From: an uncultured Erysipelotrichaceae bacterium | GTDB taxonomy: Bacteria; Bacillota_I; Bacilli_A; RFN20; CAG-826 | DNA: 33,633 nt | Direction: 5' to 3' | Assembly (NCBI GenBank): GCA_900315885.1 | Contig: ONAT01000014.1 | Span: forward strand, 1-33,633 | Position numbers and translations under genes: made by a program | Shown: piece after piece, positions 1 to 7,998 of the stretch | How the letters are laid out: every line of letters starts with the position of its first letter | Numbering within the stretch: position 1 is the stretch's first letter | Notes under the pieces: generated by a model | Databases searched by the model: none | Seen by the model: only the letters and a program-made list of their open reading frames with translations | What the model was told of the DNA's origin: nothing

Positions 1-122
1 ATGGATGCCTCCATCTAAATTTAGAGAAGCATCCATGTTAGCTTTATGATATAATCCAGTTAACAAACATTTAGTGTCTAGGAAACTGGGTACCCATCAG
101 ATGTCAAAGAGCCCTTTTTTTA
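1..122 (+). other. Unidentified structured element, possibly the 3' end of an RNA or leader
   Basis: Bases 1-8 and 29-36 are perfectly complementary and enclose a second palindrome at 14-25, giving one long hairpin. Further on, 87-96 is a perfect 10-base palindrome, and a run of seven T follows GCCC at 115-121, as at the end of a transcript. I compared it by memory with RNase P RNA, SRP RNA, tmRNA, T-box, SAM, FMN and TPP elements and saw no match. The window edge may cut it. It could equally be a terminator of an upstream gene. Confidence 0.3.
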
Positions 123-140
123 TGCTCAAAAATAAAATAC

Positions 141-169
141 GAGCAATAAGAATCAATATTTGCTATAAT
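141..169 (+). promoter_or_regulatory. Candidate promoter of nrnA (extended -10)
   Basis: TGCTATAAT at 161-169 is a perfect -10 hexamer with the TGn extension. The -35 position (141-146, GAGCAA) is poor, as is common with extended -10 promoters. The start codon is 31 bases further down, with AGGAGG at 189-194. Confidence 0.5.
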
Positions 170-200
170 ATATAAGATTAGATTACTCAGGAGGTTTAAT

Positions 201-1193
201 ATGCTAGATAAATCAATCAAAGAATTAATAAAAAAGAACAAAAAGAGTTATAAACAAGTTTTATCAATGATCAAAAAATACGATAAAATTGTTATCTTCC
301 GTCATGAAATGCCTGACTATGATGCTTTAGGAACACAAATGGGATTAGCGACATGGTTAAAAGAAAATTTCAAAGAAAAAGAAATCCATGTAACTGGTCA
401 AAACCACGTTTGTTTTACACCACGTCTTTATCCATACATGGAAGAAATGGAAGATGCTTGGTTTGATAATAATGAATTTTTAGCAATTGTTGTCGATACT
501 GGTAATACCGCACGAATTTCTGATAAACGTTACCAAAAAGCTAAAAATATTATTAAAATTGACCATCACCCAAATAAAGAGCCATATGGCGATATTGTCA
601 TAGTCAATGATGAACTCGCTTCTTGTGCTGAATTAGTGGCTAATATGCTTGTATACTTTAATAAAAAATTAAGTAAAGAAGCCGCTCACTACTTCTATTC
701 AGGAATTGCAGGAGATTCAGGAAGATTCTTATACAATTCAACTTCCGCTCACACATTTGCTATTGCGCAAATTCTTATTGAAACGGGATTTAATCTTTCC
801 AAAGATGTATATCAAAAAATGTATCAAAAGAACATTGATGATTTAAAAGTTACCGCCTATGTTTTAAATGATTTTAAAGTATCTAAAGCTGGAGTTGCTT
901 ATTATGTCTTACCAAGTGACATTCAAGAAAAACTTAAAATCACAACTGAACGCGGTAAAGAAAACGTTAATTTGTTTGCAAATATTGAAGGAATTAATGC
1001 TTGGTGTTCAATTACAGAAGATCCAAAAGAGGGTTTGTGGCGTGTTTCTATTCGATCAAAAGAAACCCCAATTAACGGAGTAGCTCAAATGTTCGAGGGT
1101 GGAGGACACGATCAAGCTTCAGGATGTAAATTACATGATATCAAAGACTTACCAAAGTTAATCGCCGAATTAGATAAATTGTTTATTAAATAA
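201..1193 (+). CDS. nrnA: DHH/DHHA1 phosphoesterase, NrnA-like oligoribonuclease/pAp phosphatase
   Basis: Predicted cytosolic enzyme of the NrnA family, which degrades nano-RNAs of 2-5 nucleotides and dephosphorylates pAp to AMP with Mn2+. The DHH domain shows H35, D39 and D41 (HEMPDYDALG), D99 in VVDTGN and the family-defining D121-H122-H123. The C-terminal DHHA1 domain carries GGGH at 300-303, which binds the nucleic acid substrate. At 330 residues it is close to B. subtilis NrnA. The start is fixed by AGGAGG six bases before the ATG. It stands alone with its own promoter and a shared terminator against the converging downstream gene. Family assignment is firm; which of the two activities dominates cannot be read from sequence. 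Confidence 0.93.
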   Translation: MLDKSIKELIKKNKKSYKQVLSMIKKYDKIVIFRHEMPDYDALGTQMGLATWLKENFKEKEIHVTGQNHVCFTPRLYPYMEEMEDAWFDNNEFLAIVVDTGNTARISDKRYQKAKNIIKIDHHPNKEPYGDIVIVNDELASCAELVANMLVYFNKKLSKEAAHYFYSGIAGDSGRFLYNSTSAHTFAIAQILIETGFNLSKDVYQKMYQKNIDDLKVTAYVLNDFKVSKAGVAYYVLPSDIQEKLKITTERGKENVNLFANIEGINAWCSITEDPKEGLWRVSIRSKETPINGVAQMFEGGGHDQASGCKLHDIKDLPKLIAELDKLFIK

Positions 1194-1197
1194 TCTT

Positions 1198-1233
1198 AAA
1201 AGGTGCAATCACACTTGAGGTTACACCTTTTTA
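1198..1233. terminator. Bidirectional terminator between nrnA and the metallophosphoesterase
   Basis: AAAAGGTG at 1198-1205 pairs with CACCTTTT at 1224-1231; the stem continues past one mismatch. It is flanked by A on the left and T on the right, so it can end transcription of both converging genes. Confidence 0.75.
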
Positions 1234-1236
1234 TAT

Positions 1237-1956
1237 TTAGTCTTCAATTATAACAACATTAACTTTTTTAGAATATGATGTACATGCATCTATAGCAATC
1301 ATATGTTCACTAATGAATGGTTCAAAGTTTGCTTTTGGACCAAATTCATCATATTTATTAGGATCTACTTCATGCCATAACGCACTGCAATGCCAATGTC
1401 CACACACGATAATTTTATCTGGATCATATACGTTCTTTTTATAAAGTACAACAGGATTTATCCAACGTGCTTCTTTCCATCTATTTGTACTAGCATATCG
1501 CCAATATTTATCATACTGTCCATCATTTAATAAAGGAATAAAGGCATGAACAAAAATATAATGTTCAGTTTCATAATAATTCACACATTTATCAATAACA
1601 TATTGTAAATTTGTTTTTTGTAAAACTTCTAACATAGAAATGTCTTTTTCTTTTAATGTTTTACGCAAATCAGCAATAGTTTGTCTTGTCCCGTTTTTCT
1701 CATCTGCATAGTTTGAATAATTTCTTCTTACCATATCTTCTAACAAATCTTCATGATTTCCACGCACTAAAATAATTTTATCTTCATGTGCCAAAATATA
1801 ATCGATTATTTCTTTTGGTTGGCGACCACGGTCAAATAAATCACCACAAATGATTATTTTGTGATTAGGATTATTAAGATCAAATCCTTTTTCTTTTAAT
1901 GCTTTTTGCCATTCATTAAAAAAGCCATGAATATCCGCAGAAACAAAATATTTCAT
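1237..1956 (-). CDS. Calcineurin-like metallophosphoesterase (Ser/Thr phosphatase or diadenosine-tetraphosphatase type)
   Basis: Predicted two-metal phosphoesterase of 239 residues. The five metal-binding blocks are visible in order: D8-x-H10 (SADIHG), GD-x2-DRG at 38-44, GNHE at 66-69, a histidine at 137 (FVHAF) and GHWH at 186-189. The GD-x2-DRG plus GNHE pattern is that of the PPP family, which in bacteria includes protein phosphatases and ApaH-like Np4N hydrolases. The substrate is not decided by the sequence. I chose the ATG at 1956 rather than the TTG six codons upstream because AAAGGA lies nine bases before this ATG and would be inside the longer form. It converges with nrnA across a shared terminator. 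Confidence 0.85.
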   Translation of the reverse strand: MKYFVSADIHGFFNEWQKALKEKGFDLNNPNHKIIICGDLFDRGRQPKEIIDYILAHEDKIILVRGNHEDLLEDMVRRNYSNYADEKNGTRQTIADLRKTLKEKDISMLEVLQKTNLQYVIDKCVNYYETEHYIFVHAFIPLLNDGQYDKYWRYASTNRWKEARWINPVVLYKKNVYDPDKIIVCGHWHCSALWHEVDPNKYDEFGPKANFEPFISEHMIAIDACTSYSKKVNVVIIED

Positions 1957-2094
1957 CTTAATCAATCCTTTCAATTTAATTTTTTCATTTATAATCTTAC
2001 ATACGTAACATTTAAAAAAGCAATATTTATATCAAAATATGAGACATACTAAAGTAAATACATACTTTTCATTAGGAAAATAACTGTATTAATA

Positions 2095-2772
2095 TTAATC
2101 GCCATTACAAATCTTTGCATAAACTTCAGCAAGAATCATTGGAAAGCCAATTTTTCTAACAACTGCTATCAATACTAAAGTCTTTAGCGTATTGCTTCCC
2201 CATTTCTTTTACAAGTTCAAGTCTAGGCTTTGTCACCACTTCTGCTCTAAAAGTAGAAAACATTGGACTATCAGGTATTGTAATAATTATATGATTGTTT
2301 GGGAAACAACAATTTAAACTGCGTTACCATTGCTTCAAAGTTATTCTTACTATTAGGAAAACCACATCCGCATATCATCACATAATGAAATTTAGAAAAA
2401 TCTGCTTGCTCAACATGCTCATATCGGTCATCAACTTTTCGCATAGCCATTGATGATAATGGCATCATGAGGTCAATTAGATTTTTTAAAGCCGAAGGCA
2501 TACCATAGCTATATAAACCAAAACTAAATATTAAGACATCACTTTTCAATATTTCTTCTAAAATATCGCGCATATCATCATTCAAAATGCAAGTTCCACC
2601 ATTTCTTTTACATGTGAAACAACCTTGACAAAAAGTTATTTTTTTCATTTACATTCATAGTTTTAACTTCATACTGGGTATTACTTTTTAAACCTTCTAC
2701 GAAAGCATTAGTAATCTTAATAGTGTCGCAATGATTCTTTTTAGAGTTTCCGTTAAATATAATAATTTCCAT
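2095..2772 (-). pseudogene. Frameshifted flavodoxin-family NAD(P)H-dependent FMN reductase
   Basis: The minus strand encodes a recognisable small flavin reductase in four pieces. The first begins MEIIIFNGNSKKN at 2772 with the FMN phosphate-loop style N-terminus, and shifts frame in a run of seven A near 2645. The second piece (to 2271) holds CQGCFTC and the flavodoxin segment FSFGLYSYGMPSALKN. After a shift near 2285 the frame continues as IPDSPMF and then VVTKPRLELVKEMG. After a further shift near 2150 it ends as KIGFPMILAEVYAKICNGD and TAA at 2095. The total of about 226 codons fits the intact family. Three separate shifts make decay more likely than a sequencing error. No working product is expected from the largest fragment. 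Confidence 0.75.
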
Positions 2773-2790
2773 AAATATTCTTTTCCGCTT

Positions 2791-3645
2791 TTAATTTTTT
2801 AAATATTCGCGATATGACTTATGCAGGTCGTATCCAGAATTATAATGATGTCCGATTTGTTTTTCTTTTGGAGGCAATTTCATATAATCTCCATACGATA
2901 ATTTTAAGAATTCATCATAATTTTTTGGCACTTTTGCTACTAAATCTTCAAAAGGCCAATCAATATATTCATCTAATAAATAAGTTGGATAAATATTATT
3001 CTTTATCCTATAATCTCCACATTGCATATTAGCGACATATTTAGATTCTTTAACACTAATTTTTTTCATGCTTTTTTCGTATACTTTTTTGCTCCAGTTA
3101 TTAATATTTAATAAGTAAAAAGGTAGCAAAATAATATCAATTAATATATCTATTAAAAAGAATTTTAAGCGTGGTTTTCGCATTAAATTTATCGGCCAAC
3201 TCAAAAAGAAAATAAATGCTTTTTGCATAACAATTCGATCCATTTTTTTCTTTTTTTCATTACTGTTTTTTGATATTCCATCAATAGGAAAAATATCAAT
3301 ATAAACGCCATGATTCATATCAACATGTTTATATAGTTTTTCAATAAAAGTTGTATTTGAATCACGAAGTTTTGAAAAAACATATGGGTAATGTTTATCT
3401 GTGCGATAATTTTGAAAAAATACATCTTTATCTTTTGTGAAATGTTTACTTGCTAAAACTATAAACTTATCATAGTCTTCTCTAGGCATTGCCACATCAA
3501 TATCATCATCCCAAGGAATGAAACCTTTATGTCTTATCGCGCCTAAAAGAGTTCCTCCAACTAAAAAGTAAGTCAATTTGTTTTCATCACAAAAATCAAT
3601 AAATATCTTTAATAAATCTCTTTCTTTTTGTTGTAACTCATTCAT
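2791..3645 (-). CDS. licD: LicD-family phosphotransferase (nucleotidyltransferase fold)
   Basis: 284 residues of the LicD family, whose characterised members attach phosphocholine or related groups to teichoic acids and glycans at the inner membrane face. The nucleotidyltransferase core is clear: GGT at 30-32 (FLVGGTLLGAIRHKGF), then W45 followed by DDDID at 46-50, which supplies the metal-binding aspartates. Residues about 145-185 form a hydrophobic stretch that could lie in or against the membrane. AAGGTGAG six bases upstream supports this ATG. It is a single gene divergent from a lipoprotein gene. Transferred group and acceptor are unknown, and no choline uptake or kinase gene is in view. 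Confidence 0.85.
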   Translation of the reverse strand: MNELQQKERDLLKIFIDFCDENKLTYFLVGGTLLGAIRHKGFIPWDDDIDVAMPREDYDKFIVLASKHFTKDKDVFFQNYRTDKHYPYVFSKLRDSNTTFIEKLYKHVDMNHGVYIDIFPIDGISKNSNEKKKKMDRIVMQKAFIFFLSWPINLMRKPRLKFFLIDILIDIILLPFYLLNINNWSKKVYEKSMKKISVKESKYVANMQCGDYRIKNNIYPTYLLDEYIDWPFEDLVAKVPKNYDEFLKLSYGDYMKLPPKEKQIGHHYNSGYDLHKSYREYLKN

Positions 3646-3662
3646 TTAACTCACCTTAAACA

Positions 3663-3691
3663 ATTATAAATTGTTTTTTATTTTATAACAA
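3663..3691 (-). promoter_or_regulatory. Candidate licD promoter
   Basis: On the minus strand TTGTTA (3686-3691) and TATAAT (3663-3668) are separated by exactly 17 bases. The predicted start of transcription, near 3656, falls at the edge of the AAGGTGAG ribosome site (3650-3657), so the leader would be very short. Confidence 0.5.
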
Positions 3692-3770
3692 TATTAAATA
3701 GTAATTCAAATATGATAACGTAATAGGTGAAGATGACTATAAATTTTTTGGGATTATGGAGGGACATTTT

Positions 3771-4577
3771 ATGAAAAAAGCGGCTAAAAGTTTATCAATA
3801 ATTTCAAGTATATTTGTTTTAATGACAATTGTTTCATGTACAAATGATAATAATTCAAATAGTATTTCCTTAGACTTTAATAACTGTTCTAAAGATGATG
3901 TTCGTAAATATATCGATTCATCCGATTATTTTGAATATTCCAACTACTCCTTCTTCACATATGAAAACAAAGATGTTGTACTTAAGTACGATGACTTAGA
4001 TAATGTTTGTCAATATGAATCTTTCAATAAGGCCACTCTTGATTTAAATAATATTGCACTAATAAATAAGGGAGACAATATTTTTGATGTTGTTTCAAAA
4101 ATTGGATTACCATCTTATGAAGGCGTTCAAACAAGTACTTCTTTAGATTTTGCTAAGTCAGTAACTATTCTTTGTCGCATAACTTTTGATGAAGATAATT
4201 TAGAAATGCTTGTTAATAACTATGAAATACTAGACAAAGATGACCCCGAAGCTTGGTTTGATGAAAACAAAACAATTCTTCCTACTTTAAAGATGGCAAA
4301 AAAAGTGAAATACGGAATGTCGCTTGATGAAGTAGTTTTTATTTTAGGTAAGCCTCAGCGTGATGTCGGAAGCGGAGCTTTCATTTATGAGTATAATTTG
4401 TCAGATGGGCAAAGTTTTTATACATCACTATTTAACAACGATGAATTAGAAAAAGAATATGAAGAAACACATGGAACAAAGATTTACGGAAGTTATTTCC
4501 TTTATGTCACAAGAATGTTTTATGGTACTTGGCCTAATATGACAGAAACACTAATAATGACATTTGGAATGTACTAA
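3771..4577 (+). CDS. Lipoprotein with two BamE/SmpA-like motifs
   Basis: 268-residue secreted lipoprotein. A charged start (MKKAAK), a hydrophobic segment and the lipobox IVSC with C23 mark a signal peptidase II site. The mature part contains two similar stretches, INKGDNIFDVVSKIGLPSYE and KYGMSLDEVVFILGKPQRDV. Both match the 'G-(M)-s-x2-eV-x3-lG-x-P' pattern of the BamE/SmpA/OmlA fold. In Bacillota this fold occurs in lipoproteins of unknown role, not in an outer-membrane complex. I start at the second in-frame ATG because GGAGG at 3758-3762 lies seven bases before it; the upstream ATG at 3756 would place that site inside the gene. Role unknown. Confidence 0.75.
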   Translation: MKKAAKSLSIISSIFVLMTIVSCTNDNNSNSISLDFNNCSKDDVRKYIDSSDYFEYSNYSFFTYENKDVVLKYDDLDNVCQYESFNKATLDLNNIALINKGDNIFDVVSKIGLPSYEGVQTSTSLDFAKSVTILCRITFDEDNLEMLVNNYEILDKDDPEAWFDENKTILPTLKMAKKVKYGMSLDEVVFILGKPQRDVGSGAFIYEYNLSDGQSFYTSLFNNDELEKEYEETHGTKIYGSYFLYVTRMFYGTWPNMTETLIMTFGMY

Positions 4578-4878
4578 GATAAAAAGTTCATCCAAAATAT
4601 TAAAGTAATGATTTTCCATCGATCAGCTATTTTTTAAGCAGACTTAAAAAAACTTGTAAATAAGTTAGATAAGAACTATAATATCTATGGGATAAGTTCA
4701 AAGGGCAATTGAACAATTATCCTTATGATGGTATAACGAAATATAAATTCATAATTATTACTTACTCATAACATAATTTAAATAATGTACGAGATCATAT
4801 CAAATACATACCCCATCTCAAACAAAATTAATATATTTCACTCCCATTTATATCATAAGCTTATCCCAACCCTCCTCG
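4578..4878 (+). other. Gene-free stretch with traces of a decayed coding sequence
   Basis: No intact gene is visible. Short plus-strand segments still read like protein: one from about 4644 gives DLKKLVNKLDKNYNIYGISS, and another from about 4732, in a different frame, gives NNVRDHIKYIPHLKQN. They are broken by several stops and at least one frame change. This looks like a relic of one eroded gene, but the family is not recognisable and chance cannot be excluded. Confidence 0.3.
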
Positions 4879-4914
4879 AAGTAATTAAACTAGCGTGGTT
4901 TAATTGCTTTTTTT
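4879..4914 (+). terminator. Strong intrinsic terminator upstream of dnaE
   Basis: A 12-pair stem with one G-U pair (4879-4890 with 4898-4909) and a seven-base loop is followed by TTTTTTT. It ends plus-strand transcription coming from the lipoprotein region and insulates dnaE. Confidence 0.8.
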
Positions 4915-5007
4915 GTTTATTTAAATGCTCACTTAAATATTATTAATATTTATTTGATTGATTAAGTGCCTCAAAAAAGTTAAAATTAATAAGTGAAGGT
5001 GAAAAGT

Positions 5008-7995
5008 ATGAACTTTATTCCATTACATGTTTATAGTGAATATAGTTTTTTAAATTCTGGCTTAACTCTAGATAAATACTTTTCATATGCAAAAAAATAT
5101 AAATACTCAACTTTAGGAATCAGCGATTATCAAGTATTATTTGGTTTACCAACATTTAACGCTTTAGCGTTAGATAATAACATAACTCCTGTTTTTGGTA
5201 TGGATATAAAATTAGGTAAATATTTACTTTCCATATATGTACAAAATGAGGAAGGTTATTTAAATTTAATTCAAATAACGAATTTTCTTCAAACAAATGA
5301 TATTTCTTATAATCATCTTTTGACGCATCAAAATGGCTTAATTTTTGTTCTTTCTCTTAACGTAACAAATTATAACTTTATAGATAAAACGATAGAACGT
5401 TTAAGTGCTGACTTAAAGAATTTTTATATTGGTGTAGAAATCTATAATCAAACGCAAAAACAGGAATTAATGGATTCTATCAATAAATACGCTAAAACAT
5501 ATCGTCTTGTTGCCTTCCCGTTTATTCAATATATTCATAAAGAAGATGCAATTGTGCTAGATATTGTTGATGCTATTAAAAACAATACTACCTTAGATAT
5601 AACTGAAAAAAGCGGAGATAATTATTTTCGTTCTCTTGAAGAAATAACTACACTATATGGAGATTTACCACTTTTTTCTCTATCGGATTTTACTAAATCC
5701 ATTAATTTCACTTTAAAGAAACATCGTGGCGCTTTATTAGAATATGTAAGTCACGATAAGGCTCAAGAAGTATTAAAAAATAAATGTTATGAAGGCTTAA
5801 AAAGTAAAGATTTAATTAATAATGAAACATACGCTAAAAGATTAAATACGGAATTAGATGTCATTCATCAAATGGGATTTGATAATTATTTTTTAATCGT
5901 TGAAGACTATGTAAATTATGCTAAGACACATGATATATTAGTGGGCCCAGGTCGAGGCTCTGCTGCTGGATCATTAGTGTCTTTTGCATTAAATATAACT
6001 GCACCGGATCCAATTAAATATGATTTATATTTTGAACGTTTCTTAAACGCTAGTAGAAAAACAATGCCAGATATTGATATTGACTTTGAAGATATTAAAC
6101 GTGACCAAGTTGTCAATTATCTTAAAGATAAATACGGAAAAGATCGAGTCGCTAATATCGTTACATTCCAAACTATTGGAGCAAAGCAAGCTCTAAGAGA
6201 TATTGGACGAGTATTCAATTTTTCTTCTTTTGATATTGATTATTTAAGTAAGGCTTTAGGTATTTTTTCTACTACTTTTGCTAAGAGTTATCGTACAAAT
6301 CAAACTTTCAAAACTCTGCTTGATAAAGAGCCTCATTTCTTACAAATAGTGCGTCTTGCTAGTAAAATCGAAGGTCTTATTCGCCAATCAAGTATTCACG
6401 CTGCTGGCGTAATCTTAAATAATGAGCCAATCGAAAATACTTTGCCAGTTTTAAAAGATGCATCTAATAATTTAATCGCACAATACGAAATGACTTATCT
6501 TGAAGAACAAGGATTCTTAAAAATGGATTTATTATCTTTAAGAAACTTAACAATCATTAAAGACATTTGTAATTTAGTTAATATTAATCCTTATGAAATC
6601 CCAATTGATGATGATAAGGCAATAAATGTCATCAAAAACAATTTAACAATGGGCATATTCCAATTAGAATCAAGCGGAATGCGTAATTCTATTGATGTTT
6701 TAAAACCTTCTTCTTTTGCCGATATTGCGGCTTTAATTGCATTATTTAGGCCAGGACCTATGGATAACATCCAAACATATGCTTTGCGTAAAGAAGGAAA
6801 AGAAAAATTTACATATCTCAATAAGATTATGGAAAAAATTCTTGCTCCAACTTATGGAATTATCATTTATCAAGAGCAAATTATGAAAATTGCAACCGAT
6901 ATGGGCGGATTATCTTTAGAAGACGCTGATAACTTCCGTCGTGCTATCTCTAAAAAGGATTTATCAAAGATGGCGGTTTTAAAAGGCAAATTCATTTTAG
7001 GTGCTTTAAAAAATGGTTATAAAGAAAATGACGCTAAAGAAATATATGAAACAATTGTGAAATTTGCTTCTTATGGTTTTAATAAAGCTCACTCAATTTC
7101 TTACGCTTATATTTGTTCCCAAATGGCGTATTTAAAAGCTCATTATCCTTTAGAATTCTATGCAACAATTTTGGAACATGAATCAGGATTTACAAGTGAC
7201 AAAATGTTTGAATATTTAAAAGAAATTAAAATGCAAAACATTAATCTTTTGTTACCTAACATAAATGAATCCACAAATTGTTTTAAAGTATTTAACGGAA
7301 ATCTAATGTTCCCACTTAACGCTATAAGAGGATTACAAACAAGAGTGTGTGAAGTAATCATTAATGAACGTGAAAAATTTGGTAAATTTAAAGATTTCTT
7401 TGACTTTGTTACAAGACTATATAAGCAAAACATTAATGAAGCTATTATTATGCGTTTGATTGATGCGGGGGCATTTGATGAGTTCGCTAATCGTGCGACA
7501 TTACGTGCTTCTATCGCTAACGCTATTAACCAAGCATCTTTTAATATCGCAATGGATGTAAGTTTATTAAATGCTAGTGATTTAGGATTACATTTTGATT
7601 TAGTGCATAAAGAAGATGATGCCATCTTTAATATTGATAAAGAATATGAAGCCTTAGGAATTATGATCTCTACTTCACCTTTAAAATATAAACACGAACT
7701 TCTCGTTAACAAAAACGCTATTACGATTAGTAAAGCAAAAACACTTAAACGCTCATGTTTGATTGGTGTAATGCTTTTAAAAATCAAAACAATTAAAACT
7801 AAAAAAGGTGACCAAATGGCCTATTTAACTTGTAATGATGAAACAGGAGATTTAGAAGTCGTGGTATTCCCACGCGAATATTCAAAATATTGGAATATTT
7901 GTAACAAAAACAATATCTTGCTAATAAAAGGTTATATGGACGATAAAAAGCCTGATACTTTTGTAGCCCAAGAAATATCAAAACTGGAGGATTAG
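5008..7995 (+). CDS. dnaE: DNA polymerase III alpha subunit, DnaE type
   Basis: Replicative DNA polymerase of family C, 995 residues, shorter than E. coli DnaE (1160). The order is a PHP domain (about 1-190), palm and fingers (about 270-800), a helix-hairpin-helix region near 805-830 and a C-terminal OB fold (about 916-990). Catalytic aspartates are D355 and D357 in MPDIDIDFED and D507 in KMDLLSLRNL; the nucleotide-binding block GPGRGSAAGS is at 313-322. The PHP metal site looks lost: the usual HVHS and TDH motifs read LHVYSEYS and ISDYQV. I start at the ATG at 5008 because AAGGTG lies just ahead of it; the GTG at 4993 is inside this ribosome-site region. It is first in an operon with polA, three bases downstream. 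A separate PolC, if any, lies elsewhere. Confidence 0.95.
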   Translation: MNFIPLHVYSEYSFLNSGLTLDKYFSYAKKYKYSTLGISDYQVLFGLPTFNALALDNNITPVFGMDIKLGKYLLSIYVQNEEGYLNLIQITNFLQTNDISYNHLLTHQNGLIFVLSLNVTNYNFIDKTIERLSADLKNFYIGVEIYNQTQKQELMDSINKYAKTYRLVAFPFIQYIHKEDAIVLDIVDAIKNNTTLDITEKSGDNYFRSLEEITTLYGDLPLFSLSDFTKSINFTLKKHRGALLEYVSHDKAQEVLKNKCYEGLKSKDLINNETYAKRLNTELDVIHQMGFDNYFLIVEDYVNYAKTHDILVGPGRGSAAGSLVSFALNITAPDPIKYDLYFERFLNASRKTMPDIDIDFEDIKRDQVVNYLKDKYGKDRVANIVTFQTIGAKQALRDIGRVFNFSSFDIDYLSKALGIFSTTFAKSYRTNQTFKTLLDKEPHFLQIVRLASKIEGLIRQSSIHAAGVILNNEPIENTLPVLKDASNNLIAQYEMTYLEEQGFLKMDLLSLRNLTIIKDICNLVNINPYEIPIDDDKAINVIKNNLTMGIFQLESSGMRNSIDVLKPSSFADIAALIALFRPGPMDNIQTYALRKEGKEKFTYLNKIMEKILAPTYGIIIYQEQIMKIATDMGGLSLEDADNFRRAISKKDLSKMAVLKGKFILGALKNGYKENDAKEIYETIVKFASYGFNKAHSISYAYICSQMAYLKAHYPLEFYATILEHESGFTSDKMFEYLKEIKMQNINLLLPNINESTNCFKVFNGNLMFPLNAIRGLQTRVCEVIINEREKFGKFKDFFDFVTRLYKQNINEAIIMRLIDAGAFDEFANRATLRASIANAINQASFNIAMDVSLLNASDLGLHFDLVHKEDDAIFNIDKEYEALGIMISTSPLKYKHELLVNKNAITISKAKTLKRSCLIGVMLLKIKTIKTKKGDQMAYLTCNDETGDLEVVVFPREYSKYWNICNKNNILLIKGYMDDKKPDTFVAQEISKLED

Positions 7996-7998
7996 AAC

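Noticed and set aside
4740-4850. Minus-strand ORF that opens if TGA is read as Trp, hinting at a Mycoplasma-type code
   Set aside because: aroC and other clear genes use TGA as a stop and Trp is TGG in all real genes; the stretch is better explained as a decayed gene on the plus strand.
7158-7787. Long minus-strand open frame (209 codons) inside dnaE
   Set aside because: It is antisense to conserved DnaE sequence, has no ribosome site and no recognisable domain; a shadow of codon bias.
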